Below are positions 11,000 through 23,250 of a DNA stretch of 64,000 nucleotides, one piece after another. Made by a program: the position numbers and the translations under genes. Within the stretch, counting starts at the first letter, position 1, and each line of letters starts with the position of its first letter. Source of the DNA: Blasia pusilla. Its lineage: Eukaryota > Marchantiophyta > Marchantiopsida > Blasiales. A model generated the notes under the pieces. It was not told the origin of the DNA. It searched no databases and was given only the letters and a program-made list of their open reading frames with translations. Where the stretch lies: the NCBI GenBank assembly GCA_050084515.1, contig CM114271.1:54064001-54128000 (forward strand), read 5' to 3'.

Positions 11000-12564
11000 A
11001 CTTATCCTTTTTTGTGCAACAATGAGTCGCATTGATTGACACTGGACATCCATTTTTTGCAGCTTGTACATCCAAATCTCATATTGTGGACATACAATGA
11101 ATGTAACATACGATTGTATATAACAATCGTCTCATTGCCCTTCAACCCCACGCACCTTCTATGCATTCTAATGAATTGACGTTATCCTCATATCTACCCA
11201 TGCATCACTGAAACCTCCATACTTTCACATACAATCACTATCTTTAATGGTTGAATGATGACATTGCCACTCACTCACATAGGATATTATACCGTATCTA
11301 AGCAAGCAACTTTTTGCTTATGCAAAATAGTATATGAGTGATCCCATTTTTTAGTAACATGCACGTCACATTACTAACTAACCAAGAAAATACCCAAAAA
11401 GGTGTGACCCTATAACTTAAGTTACATAACCGATCCTATATGACCCTAAGGATTCTTGTTAGAATGGTGTTGGCTAAGAGCATCAAGAATCATTAGGAGA
11501 GGTGTAGGAAAATCAAGAGGGCCCTCTCCCATAATAATATAGATGATACCATAAAAAAATAGTATTTATTTGCACAACCGATAGACTTTTTTTTATCTTC
11601 ATACATGACAGAGGCCATTAATTGTAACCTAGTGCATTTAGGTTCATCTATGTTATTATTTTTTTGTTGAGGATTATAAAAAGCGATGTGGAAAACCATG
11701 TGGCTTTAAGAAAAAAAGTTGAAATAAGTCATCTCAAATTGTTTCATTAATTCTTGACACTTTATGTCTTTTATGATTAATTTCTTAAAAGAGAGTTCAA
11801 GAGATATTTTTGAATGTTATGTTTTTGCAATATGGGCATCTAATTAGTTTTCTTGATTTAGATTCTCCATCATTTGCATTTAAAGAGCAACACAACAATA
11901 ATCAGTGGCTAAGATTTATAGCTTCATATAATTTGATGACCAAGGTAGAGTCATATATCTATTGTAGTCTTCCTCTTCAAGTTGTGACACTCTTGGTGAC
12001 CGACATGTGCCATTTTGGACTAATACAAATCTAACATGTGTTTCTAAAAATTTCAATTTGGAAAATATCATATGCATATATATATTTTTGGGCATGTAGT
12101 ACTATTTATAACCATGCATCGTAAGGGTACACTCACTAGTATTATATTATTAGTGATATGGGTCGACGAATGTAAAACATCTTGTGGATGTTATATTTAT
12201 TTTTAAAATCAAAAGGAATTACATAAAAATGCTTTGTTTAAATTAAATTTTTTTAATTATCTCATATAATTTTTTTATGTGTGTGGCAATGACAATTAAA
12301 CCTATAAGCTTTATGTGAATGTCCTTAGTATGCGATCTTACAAGCTTTACGACATACTCGAATTTTTTTCCATCACGTCACATATAGACATTACTTTCCT
12401 TAAACATATTCAATCCCTTATTACTCCACGGGGCCTAACGTGGGTTGTAGAATTATTGTAGAAGCTTAATCCCTCTTTGATAAGGATTTTCTATTAAAAG
12501 CTACCAAAGAAAACTTTACACAAAAAATCAAACAAAAAATATAACTACTTACAAAATAGAGCAA
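11000..12564. other. Non-coding AT-rich stretch
   Basis: No recognisable protein domain, RNA gene or transposon terminus. Confidence 0.4.
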
Positions 12565-12884
12565 TCTATATTATTAAAAGAGGACGCGTTTGAGAACCCC
12601 TCCTCTTGGTGGCCACACCTAGACTTTTTAAAACATTGTCGTGTTGACACCTTGTACAAGAATATTTAACTAAATGCTAATAAGAACAACTAAAAGTTTT
12701 TCGCCCTAGCATCGACTTATCTAAATACTAACAAGAACAACTAAAAGTTTTTCGCCCTAGCATCGATTTATCTAAATGCTAACAAAAACAACTAGAAGTT
12801 TTTCGCCCTAGCATCGATTTATCTAAATGCTAACAAAAACAACTAAAAGTTTTTTGCCCTGGCATCGAGCGGGCAGTACTCTAG
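12565..12884 (+). mobile_element. Non-autonomous Helitron (320 bp)
   Basis: The 5' end is TCTATATTATTAAAAGAGG, preceded by A at 12564: the plant Helitron 5' terminus TC followed by TATTATTAAAAGAG. The 3' end is GCGGGCAGTACTCTAG, with CTAG at 12881-12884 followed by T at 12885, and a short GCCC...GGGC stem-loop just upstream. Insertion between A and T without target duplication is the Helitron hallmark. No coding sequence; it must have relied on Rep/helicase supplied by an autonomous relative. Four 51-bp tandem units fill its 3' half. Confidence 0.85.
12670..12868 (+). repeat. 51-bp tandem repeat, four copies, inside the small Helitron
   Basis: Units start at 12670, 12721, 12772 and 12823, exactly 51 bp apart, each containing CTAAATRCTAA, CAACTAAAAGTTTTTCGCC and CTAGCATCGA. 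The last unit merges into the terminal stem-loop (TTGCCCTGGCATCGAGCGGGC), so each unit carries a copy of sequence resembling the pre-terminal hairpin region with a CTAG inside. Confidence 0.95.
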
Positions 12885-15317
12885 TATTTATGGTTACAAC
12901 ACCCATAACCCGTAAACTAATAATAAATCAATAGAATGAACTTCGCTTCACTATCCTATTTCCATATCCGACTATATGCTTCACTCTACAAAATGAAAAC
13001 GCCACCAAACGGGCGAAGTGTATAGTTTTATTCCACACCTTTGCATTATTTTGCTGGGACTCGAACTGGTTGACACGTGGCAGGATAGCCACGGGGATAT
13101 AATTTTGGTACATGATAAGGGAGGTGAACTTTTTCTCCTACAAGGTGTACTTTATATGCATGACTATCTATACTTTTTAGGTCGCTGCATGGGAAGAGTG
13201 CTTTACATGCCCGACTATGATTGCTAACTTGTACTATATGAGAAAATGTTTAGGTGACTTGTAGGTGGCAGGGATGGATTATATTAGGATATTTTTCACG
13301 TAATAAAATTTTTCTTAGGATTATGTGATATTGTAGAGGAAAACTCATCGTTTCTCTCCCCTTTATGTTTGGAACTTCTATATCGATGGAAGGCTCTTGA
13401 ATTTACAAGAAATACGTATCCTTGGTGAACGTTGTACGACACCTTGGGATCTACATTGTCAATTTTTTGTGGAACCGATAACTGCCAATTATTCCCTACT
13501 CGTAGGGCTTCTCCCCAATGCACCCATGGAACCGGCAAGAAATGTTTTTCTTTTAATTTAAATAAGTGTAATAGAATCTTTGAGGGAGTCTTGTTCTAAA
13601 CACTCCCAATGAATCTTCGTCATCCCAAAAATAAATAAAAGAAAATAAAAGAATAGAATAGAATAGAATGAAATCAGCTTGGTGGTTTGATTCTACTCGA
13701 CCCTAAATATTCATAGCATAGAGGTTTGTATATATCAAAGAAGACTCTCTCTTGTAACCCTTGGAATAATAAATGTTGACTATCGATCTTTGCGGATAAG
13801 TAGTGTACATTGCCTTATGCCAATTCGACGATCTACAAGATAAAATCATGACGTCATTTCAGTTGAGTTTATTCGGAATGTTTCCCCGTCCAGCTAAATA
13901 AAGGAACGCATATGTCACCTCCATAGAATTATAATGTTCCGTCCCACTTTGGACTCCCAATTAATTTTTTTAATCATTTTCTTCCCCAAAGGAGGAGGTG
14001 GGTGGGATTCACTACGGGGGTGCTTTCTAAGTCGGTTACTTGTGTTTTGCAGTTTTGTTGCTCATGTTTTATGAGCTTAATATATACCAAGGGATGGTTC
14101 CATGTGGTCTTCGGCTAAATTTACGGCAATTCTTGGAACGTAGTGTCGAGACTATGAGTAGGATTAAGTTTATTTAGGGTTTATGACACTAGACTTGTTG
14201 GTGTGTGTAAAAAAACAGAAATGGAGAGAGAATAGTTACATCGGTTTAAGATATGTGGATTGGATAGGGCTATATTATTGACGTTACTATTTGGTAAATG
14301 GATGACATAGTTGCCACATACATCTCCACTTTATTATATTAAAAATATCATAATGTCCAAAAGATTCCAAAAGTGGAAGGAGGTAAGAAATTTACAACCA
14401 AATGCCCAAAAGAAAATGGCAACAAGGCATAAAAAATAGTAATAATGTTGAAAGAAATCAACGCAAATACTAGAGGTTAGTTAGACGTGAATTGAAGACA
14501 AGATGAATGACTAGACGTATTGACGCCAAGATCGTGCATGTTGTAATGTCATGGAGATGCATTGTCTCTAATTAGTAGAGATAATGACTACAAGAAGGGG
14601 AAAATTGATGATTCTCAAGAGAACGGTGACAATATGTTTGTGGGAAAGTATAAAAAATTACACTATTAAAGGGATACAATCATTGATCGCGTGTCTTTTA
14701 TCATGTAACTTAAATCTTTGATTCTTGGTGTTACATCAATCGCAAAACTTTTAGTATGCGCAACGTGATCCAGTAAGTCCGATTGTGTTGGATTGATAAC
14801 CATCACATCATCCAATAGTCAAACGCTATGTTGAGACATAACTTCGTTAAATCATTGACAAGCGACTTCTTGTGTAGAAGGAAGGAGTGTAGAAGATGTA
14901 TTTGCTCTTGTCCAAGGGTGTACCTTGAAGTACACACCTCTAATTCTATTTTGTCTATGATCACATCAGGAGTCGTCATTTATTCTTCATGTGTCCATTA
15001 GAGAATGTAGATACCCTTTGCATCCATTGGCTCCTCTTGCATAGCAATTCGGCATACTTAGAAGATACCGACGAGGAAGTCCAAGGAATAATTATAGCAA
15101 TGCTAAGAATATACTTCATGGAAGACAAAATGATAGAATAAGAGGATTTATAATAAATAAAATCCCCCTTCCTTTTGTAAATGCAAACAAGCTCCATGAG
15201 AGTCGGAGGTTGTTATAGAAAAATGCTAGAAAAGTTCCTTTGGTGCAAATTCTCGAAGGCTTGAAGTTGATGAAGCCCTTCTACAATCCATTGATTGAAA
15301 GGGGATAAAATTTCTTA
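12885..15317. other. Non-coding stretch, nothing recognised
   Basis: AT-rich DNA. Open frames at 12928-13538 and 14976-15197 are short and unrecognised. A run of AATAGAATAGAATAGAATG at about 13650-13670 is a small tandem repeat. No RNA genes were found by eye. Confidence 0.4.
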
Positions 15318-15515
15318 TCTATACTATAATTTAAGGAGTGTTTATGACATGGTGACACCTTCAGAGTATGACACATGGCATCGTCAACCCGGTGCGTATG
15401 CATATATACACCCTAAACCCGACATGTAGACATTTCAGGACGGGGCATGTACATAGACGAGGCAAGTATATGTATTGGAACGTGCATTGCACAGTCCCTC
15501 ATGGGTACTAACTAG
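15318..15515 (+). mobile_element. Non-autonomous Helitron (198 bp)
   Basis: The 5' end is TCTATACTATAATTTAAGG after A at 15317. The 3' end has the hairpin GTGCATTGCAC at about 15482-15492, then CTAG at 15512-15515, followed by T. The A^T insertion pattern and hairpin-plus-CTAG ending are typical. The 11-base CGTGCATTGCA of this 3' hairpin is identical to that of the large Helitron ending at 61416, pointing to the same family and probable mobilisation by relatives of that element. Confidence 0.8.
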
Positions 15516-16830
15516 TAAAACAAGTAGAAGAAGTGTAAAGAAAAATCTCAAGTGGGCTATATGCTCGATCAATATTTCATGAGATCATTCATAAGATCAT
15601 GATTCATGATCTTATGTAATATTCTCAATTCAAGTCTACTTATAATGAAGTGATTCACTATTATCGGCCCTCTTTAATCATGTTATTTCATGTTGGCTCT
15701 TAAGCAATTATAGTAGGAGGCCTCCGAAACACAATCCTCATTTCCTCCATTGGTTTAGGTTGTCAAGTTCCGAGGATTGCGATTGTTTTTTCATTTTATT
15801 GGTGATTTTTTAAATCCAAATTTCCATTATTATTTTTATTTGAAAGAAAAAATTCACTTCATCCGACATTTATTCATAAAGTCTTGTGGCGCTTTTGAAT
15901 TTAAACGTTCAGATGCGAGAAAGAGATAAATAAATGATCTGATTATCGCCATATTACGTTTAAATTTGCGTTCTTCCAAAGTTGTCTCAGTAAGTCATAT
16001 TAGTAACTATAACCATCCTTGAAAGTTCCGTGCGGTGATTCTTGCGGCACGGACGGATCAGGGACAAACATTTGAACCAGGTTTGGAGATGATTGCTGTA
16101 CACTATAACCATCCTTTGAAACTTCCACGCCCGCCGTGATCGTTGTGGCACGGACGGACCGATGTCCAGAGAGAACCGGGGTTACGCGTTGACCTAGCTA
16201 GTAGAAATTTAGAATTTCCGATTCATTTTGCAAATCAACGAACAAAACCCGGCAGAATAGAGGGTCCTCTTTTGTATTTCTTTAGCCGGCCGGATTCAAG
16301 AAAATCTTCAAAATTACCGTTCTCGACCATTAAGACTGGAAATGTACCGGTTCTCGCCAAAAAACTACCCGGACCAAGGACGAATATTTGAACCCTCAAA
16401 TTCCAATGGATTGACTTCAAACCAACGCCATGGGGACCGGCCCTAAGTACCCACCCACAAGTTTTGAGGTCCTTAACTCCGGTCATTATCGAATACCTCG
16501 TTCGTAGAAGGCACGTTCTACCGATATTGTTGGGCGATCGGAAGTACGGGGAACGAGGCGTAACAAGGCTGTAAAGTGGGACACCTGACCAAGGTTGTAC
16601 TCTGGTCGTTGAGATTCGTGTGATGCTGAGGTGGACAAGGTATTTGAAGAGTAGAGCATTGAATTTGTCCTTGCGCCACGTTAATGGCGCGCAGTAGCCC
16701 AGCTTAATCTTATCCACTACAGGTACACGACGCACGTTGTCGTGCCGGGAAAACGGACGAGTCTCTCTGCCGTCGGTCGGACACGAATGCTGAAGACCGG
16801 ATAGTGTCGCCGGTTCTCACGAGCCGCTAA
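15516..16830. other. Transition into GC-richer island
   Basis: A partial tandem duplication (about 96 bp apart) repeats CTATAACCATCCTT ... GGCACGGACGGA at about 16007-16055 and 16103-16160. A 166-codon minus-strand open frame at 16235-16735 is unrecognised and probably fortuitous in GC-rich DNA. No element termini seen. Confidence 0.4.
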
Positions 16831-17009
16831 CTTTAGCAAGCCGTGAAAATGTTTGTTGTTGTTCTCCACCTTTCCCCCGAGCGGCGGAGTTTCGCGAGAG
16901 GAGCGGTAAAGTCTTACGGCCAATCGGATTATGCCGGACGTGACGAGGCAACCACGTGGATGGACCTCGCGGGACGGGCTCGCTTGGCAGCCTGTTTGGC
17001 GACAACGGA

Positions 17010-17030
17010 GCGCCTTATATTCTTGCCCCG
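17010..17030 (+). promoter_or_regulatory. Candidate TATA-like element of the AILP gene
   Basis: CGCCTTATATTCTTG lies ~400 bp upstream of the start codon in a GC-rich region and is followed by a pyrimidine-rich CTCTCTTTTCCTCTCTCC stretch at about 17072-17092, as in plant Y-patch promoters. This is positional inference only; no transcript evidence. Confidence 0.3.
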
Positions 17031-17425
17031 CGGCGATGCAGAGCAGAACCGTGGTTTTGGCGTTGTCGTGTCAGCTCTCTTTTCCTCTCTCCGTCGAGTG
17101 CGTGGGTTCGTTCGTGTGGGCGAATTTTGGTTGCGGATGTGAACGCTTCTTGCGCTTCTTGCCTGATTCTCTGCCGCAGGAAGGACGATCTGATCTTTAC
17201 TGTCTGAGTCGACGATTGAGTGATAGTCTGCGTGAATCTTCTCGTTCTCGGTGGCATCGATCTCCGATTTCGACGCACTGGAATTGCTTTCTTAAGCTCT
17301 TTGTACGAGTGGGCCGAACTTGTGATCATCGTCTGCGTTCATCTGGAGCTTGAGGACCTCTGGGATCTCTGAAGCTGCCGTGATAGAGGAGAACTACAAG
17401 TTCCAGGACGTGCAAGTGAGGCATC

Positions 17426-18730
17426 ATGTTGGCTCTATTTCACCCAACAGTCGCATCTCCGCCAGAGGAGATCACCGTCCCTGGAAATGCAGCCACAGAG
17501 CATCGGAAGGATAGCCGCGGTATAATCGACGCGTACAAGGCTACTCATGCGGATGCGGTGGTAGTGGAGGTTGGAAAGAAATGCGCTTTGGCGTACAGTC
17601 ATGAGCAGCAACCTCTCTTGAGACCGAGGTGCGGTTGGTTTTCCATCATGCGTAGTTCTGTATGGGGCTCCATAGATGACTTCCTAGGCTGATTGTGTGC
17701 AATTGCAGGTCCATCTAGTGTGGTTAATTGGATTTCCCGAGTCTGCTGGCACCTGCATGTATTAAGCCGTCGAAAAATTGAGAATATTTTTTCTTAGCTT
17801 CTCGAGCTTTTCTTATTTTGGAGTGTGCTTCTTGCATCGGGCCCCGGTTGGGAGAACAGAGAGCCCTCTGCCATGTAATTGGAAATGCTGATATTCGTTT
17901 TCTTCCTGAACAGATATATGGCTGTCACGGATGAGATCTCCTGCATATTCCAGGGCAGTCTGGAAAATGTAGCACTGTTAAGACAACAGTATGGAATTGG
18001 GAAGATGGTTTCAGAGGTGTCACTGATCATCGAAATCTACAGAGCGCTTAGAGATCGGTCGCCTTATCCATCTGACCATGTTATGCGTGGACTCAACGGC
18101 GCTTTCGCGTTCGTCTTGTTTGACAATACTAAGCAATCGATCTTCGTGGCAGTGGTGAGTGTTCGTGTTTCGTGAAGTGTACCCGTGGAGCACGTTCTTT
18201 GGGCCATTTTCTTTGTTTATAGTCTGAGTAGTTCACGCACACTTTTCGAGAAGATATGGTGGTGTTAACGGTACACTTGTGCGAATTCTGTGCAGGACTG
18301 CCATGGCAAGGTTCCGTTCTATTGGGGTACGGCTGCGGATGGATCCCTTGCATTTTCAGACAATCCTAAGCTGATCAAAGAGGCATGCGGAAAGTCCTTT
18401 GCTCCGTTCCCTCAAGGTATGGAAGCATTCCAGTGAGAGCCGTGAGTGTTTATTCCAGCTAGAGCTTTCCGCGGACGCGATACAGCGTAGTGCCGGGAAA
18501 TTGACTCATCTGTTATGGTGTTCGTGTGGGCAGGTTGTTACTTTTCTAGTGCTGACGGACTTCAGAGTTTCGAGCACCCTCTCAGCCCTATGAAGGCAAT
18601 GCCACGAGTCGACAGTCAAGGGCAAGTTTGTGGATCAACATTTAAGGTGGAGACCACTCCAATAAAATCTGATCGTAACACTTCGTTCCCTAGAGTTGCA
18701 AGTGATGCAAACTGGGAGGTAGCGCTTTGA
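17426..18730 (+). CDS. Aluminium-induced / stem-specific TSJT1-like protein (AILP, DUF3700), four exons
   Basis: Exons 17426-17628, 17914-18154, 18296-18416 and 18534-18730; introns of 285, 141 and 117 bp, all GT-AG and phase-consistent, giving 253 codons plus stop. Length matches the family (~250 aa). The start MLALFHPTVA equals the family N-terminus. Other family blocks are ALAYSHEQQPLLRPR (end of exon 1), DEISCIFQGSLENVALLRQQYG, LRDRSPYPSDHVMRGLNGAFAF, KVPFYWGTAADGSLAFSD, CGKSFAPFPQGC and LQSFEHPLSPMKAMPRVDS with CGSTFKVE. The fold is a class II glutamine amidotransferase-like Ntn domain, but there is no Cys after the initiator Met, so it is not a catalytic amidotransferase. The family name motif YGL is YGI here; LRDR is intact. 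Homologues respond to aluminium, auxin, sugar or dormancy; the biochemical role is unknown. All exons read cleanly, so it is probably functional, in an island flanked by ~5 kb without recognisable transposons. Confidence 0.93.
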
Positions 18731-18835
18731 ATAATGAAAGAGACACTAGCAGTACTTCAGAAAAGGGAAGTGGCAACATTACAATCTGACATGTATAGAG
18801 GTCACACCAGAGTTGCTTTGTAGTTACAAGAAGGT

Positions 18836-18841
18836 AATAAA
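18836..18841 (+). terminator. Candidate polyadenylation signal of the AILP gene
   Basis: AATAAA 105 bases after the stop codon, the only canonical signal close downstream. Inferred from position. Confidence 0.35.
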
Positions 18842-18849
18842 AGTTGATT

Positions 18850-21800
18850 CCACTCCCGCACAACGTCGGGGCACACTTGAAGGAGAAAATCTGAGGCTTG
18901 GCAAGATATGGATTGCTAGGTCTTATACAGCCTGTTTCTGACCATATCTGTGGTCCAGAACGCATCATCTCAATCTATGGAAATAGCTTGAGTGATGAAA
19001 AAATAGAGCTATTTCCAAATGGACCATGCCAAATTCTTGTTGAGAGAGTAGGGCGTCGAAGGCCAATTTATTTGAAGCGAATTCTTGCAAGGTATGCTTC
19101 CAAATCTTGCGGAATTCTATGACTGGGGAAGCGTCCACCTGAGTAGTTACCGGGATATTGAGCGATTCCTAGTCACAGCTGTAGGAGATTACTCTCGTAG
19201 CGATCTTGCAAGGTAGCCATGACCTCATGGTTGGTAAATCGCCCAAGCAGGGTTTGTCTGTGTACCTCTCATTCTGCATAAATGTTTGAAGTAGCGAATT
19301 GGGAGAATCTCAGCGTGCCTTGCCAGATCTTCTCGTCCGGACTGTATTCAATTATTTCTGACTCCTCGATCTTCGCAACTCTTGACATGGTTGATATCGT
19401 CAGACCTAAGAAACTTCTCTTCAAAGGTGATGTATGTATGGAGATCAGATAAAATCATTTCTAGTCAATATGTAAACTCGCACATGGTGAGACTGTTCGA
19501 TGCATGGAAGTGGGCATAGAGGGAATCCTTGCAGTTTCTAAGCGATTGAAGCATTGGTAGCGCCTTTTGGCATGATTGCTACAGTAGTGAACTCCGATCC
19601 GAGCCGTAGCTGTGGCAAATTTCCAGATCTGCTATAGCGGATTTTGCTAGTAATCCACGCTAGTTTCCAGCGTGGAGTACCCGTCCGATCTCTGCTACAG
19701 TGCATGCTGGCTAATGTTCATAGGTTGTAGTGCAAGAGTCTCGTCAATGGATCAAGGCAGTCTTGGTCGTAATCCATGATCCGTCAAGGTCAGCAAGAAA
19801 TACTGCTAAAGTTGTTTTCAATAAAAGATATACTTGGGTCAGAAAGTACTAACCCGCAGTAAGTCGGAAGGTTCGCCGCAGACACTACCTGGCGTCTCCA
19901 TGGGATAGTAGGTTAAATAGTCACATATGGCGGTTTCGTCTATTAGACCAACGTTTTCAAAGTTCCTGACATGTGTACATGATGACAGGTGATGGTACGC
20001 CACCCGTCACTGGTCCAACGCAACTACGAAAAGGGAGTGGGTGGACGAACGTTCCATTAGGCCACTACGGAGGTTGAGTGACGCTTATCCAATCCTCTGC
20101 ATCAATCTCGCGTTGGAGAACTGCGTCGTAGCCCACTTTAGCCACATGGGAACATTGTATATACTGATGCACTGCTTCGGAGCTATCCGGTTTTGTTGGC
20201 ACCCAAGAGTAACTCACAGCTCATCTTAGCGAGGAAGAGGCAGCACTTTGGCTCAAAACAAAAAGGGACGATACTTCTAAAGTGGCAGTCACAAGTGTAC
20301 AGGGAAATGTTTTCACGAGAAAGCTTGATTATGTCCTGCATTGCTGAGACTACGCTGCCTTCCTGAGGCACGTCACACGACCCTCTGCAAGCCGATCTTA
20401 GTGCCGTTTGGTGGAGTCTAGACTTCTTCCAATTGACACGGATGGCGGTTTACGTTTCGCTTCGGAATCAAGTTTATGTAGAAGTGGAGTGCGTCGATAG
20501 GTCTCTAAATGATGCTAGAACGATGGTTTGTTTGACGATTCTCACATGTTCGCGGTTACAAATCAATGTAACGGTTTGAATCCGGTCGTAAATTTTGCTT
20601 TTTTCAGCTGTAGTTTATTGGTGGTGTCATGAGCGAGACAATGCCTGATCTTTCTCTGTACAAGGCAGGTTGATATAGTGCGATCGGGAAGATTCGTTGT
20701 GGGGACTTTCAATTTCGTCGTGGTTTTCGTTAGATTTCGCAGTGGGGCTGTGGGAATATCCTAAGAATATCCGCTCTTGTCGTGTATTGTGGGTCTCTCT
20801 GTGAATGTTGAGCCAGGGGAGATGGTACATGTTACCATCTTTCTGTGGGGCCCTTCTGGCGAAATTAGGAGTTTCGGTAGATCTTGGTGTGGTGTGGTTT
20901 GCTTGAATCGTCTTCCCACAGTCTGCTGTTTGCTGCTCATATAAACGCGGGTTCCTCCTCCTAAAGATTCTTTGTGGATCTGTTTCCTTGTTTCCGGCAT
21001 CAAAACTCGTGCATCGAGAAAGTTTTGGTAGTCGTTCCCTTCCTCTCCGGGTTGACGTACGGTCGGAAGGATGTGGTGATAATCCTAAATCTCGACAATT
21101 GTAAAATGTGTGGAGAGTTTCGTGTACAAATGTAAAAAAAACCGTGTTTGGCACGAGCACGGGAAAGGTGGCTTAAGGCAAGCAGAAGTATATCGGACAT
21201 GTCGGTGCAGTTCCTTCAATATGGGGGAAAACGGGAGTTTTAGTTTGTTGCAGAGAATGGCGATTTCCGTTTTCTTGAACCGATTTTCCTGTTTCTGTAG
21301 CTAGTATTCCCCACATGATTCATGCGTAGGGCTTTCGGCGAGAGAACTCATCGTCATGGGGAACGAGCGGAAATGGCCATGGAGACCATGCCCAACATGA
21401 ACAGGAAACTATTTAGCGATCTGAACTAACATCAGATGACACGTGTATTGAGCGGGGCGCGCTGTCTACCCACCTTTTTCTCGTCTCAAACACTCTCCAA
21501 CCAGGACGTCAAGTCTAGACTCTATAGTCCCAGGGCCAGGATAGACACTACTTACAAGATATTCCGCCCCTAATATTCAACCCGGGTTTTCTATTTCGTG
21601 GGTAAGCCAAGAGAGGCTTCTCCAAGTATGTCCAGGAATCGCCGGTCTTCTATTTCCGATGCGTCTTTTTCCACACAAGTTCTCGGACTGCGTATGATAC
21701 CGTAAATTGAAGGGAGATGTGAGCAGTTGCCCAATCTACAGGTGCCCATGAATAGTGTGCCTGATTCCGATCTCCGTTCTTCCATGTTCCCGATGACTTC

Positions 21801-23250
21801 GACGCATCTTACTTCGCATTTAGGGTCGAAGAAGACAGGAGAGTAATCTCTTCAAACGCGAAAGTAATTTCCCGCGATCATTCATCATGACGACGGTAAC
21901 ACAGTCCAGTCGAGAGAGTTTTAAAGTTCTATTAAAGTTTTTATATCCAAAATTAGAGACTGTGATGCTTTGACAATAACGTAATCCTCGGCGAAAGGTT
22001 TCGAACTCGAGGAGCAACACCATCACGCGAGAAATAGCTCTGACAAAATCCACGCTGTTCTTCCTCTCCTTTAAAATTGTGGATTCTGTCTTCAACAGTG
22101 CCTGTAGGTTCTCGACCATGTGCGACCTTGCTTGCAAGAAAATGCACTCTACGCATCTCTGTACCTTCAGTCGAGATATACTTCCTCCGATATGACTTAG
22201 TCTTCTCGCTCCAGAGAGCCAGAGGAGGGTCCTTTCGACGGAAGGAAAGCGACAGACGACAGCACTCCCGTTCCAATCTAAACTTGGCAGCTATTGCAGC
22301 TTGATTAAGCAATTTGTGTTGCAGCATTTTTATGAAGGTAAACGATAAAACAACCCGCCTCGTGCATTCGAATCACGTTCGTAGCTCATACTCGCTCGCG
22401 AGATGCCATCGCTGTCCGCCAAGTATCATCTTCCACCCACTATCTTCACCGAACGAATCCCAGGAAATCATCACCAGTAATCGATACCTGTCACAGCGTG
22501 CGCATCAGTCGCAGCGCGACGTAATCGACTGTTTCGCCGGTGATCCCCGCATGATTGTAGGCACTTGCTGCGGCTCTCGGACTAGTCGCCGTTGCATGGA
22601 ATCCGTCAGGCGTGTGCCTCGTCTGCTTGTACGAAAACTGGAGGGAGAAAAGAAATGACGCTCTCTGTAGACAGCGCCCGCTGTCAAAACAGTTCGAGCA
22701 GCAGCAGCCAGCGAAATCGAGCGGGGCCTAGTAAACTTGACCGCTTCTTGTCAGTCCGGAGCCCAAATCCCGAGGAAGTCCGCCGGCTGTTTCGCTCGTC
22801 ACCGCCGTGAATCCAACTTCCAATACGCAAGCTTTGGCCTCCACGAGACCATGCCGCCGCTTTTCACTATCTATAGACGGATCCACGTGCAGCGGTTGTG
22901 GCGCAGTGAGGGCGGTTCCGTCGATGTCTTACACCTCGACGGACGGAATGACATAAGTAACGACATCCAGTCCATCGTGGGGGGGGTGACAACACACATC
23001 CACTGTAAGATGAGGGTAGAACCCGCGATATTCGAAGTAGCCGAGGACCCAACGGATCGATGGGAATTCGTCTCATCGGTCGCTCATGTATGTTTAGATA
23101 AGTATTTAATGTATTTCAGATACCGTGAGTTGGCGGTAGGTTGGACTCAACGAGGAAAAGATAAACGGAGTCTCACTCTAGTTTATCGGGTCGGGATTTC
23201 AAAAGTCGCGAGGGTTTGTAAGCTCCGGGTGAAATGGGTTTTTCTATAGG
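18850..23250. other. GC-richer island downstream of AILP, no gene recognised
   Basis: Several open frames of 60-177 codons occur (for example 20627-21160 minus and 22737-23249 plus), but none shows a known domain, and the absence of paired splice-consistent exons argues against real genes. A small stem-loop CCACGCT-AGTTTCC-AGCGTGG lies at about 19656-19676. The region may hold 3' UTR, an unannotated long non-coding transcript, or the regulatory region of a neighbour. Transposon motifs were not recognised. Confidence 0.35.

Noticed and set aside
16235-16735. 166-codon minus-strand open frame
   Set aside because: No recognisable domain, odd composition and GC-rich context favouring chance open frames; no splice partners.
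20627-21200. 177-codon minus-strand open frame downstream of AILP
   Set aside because: Composition looks like non-coding GC-rich DNA read in frame; no motif or homologue recognised.
22737-23249. 170-codon plus-strand open frame
   Set aside because: No domain recognised; overlapping frames on both strands are equally open.
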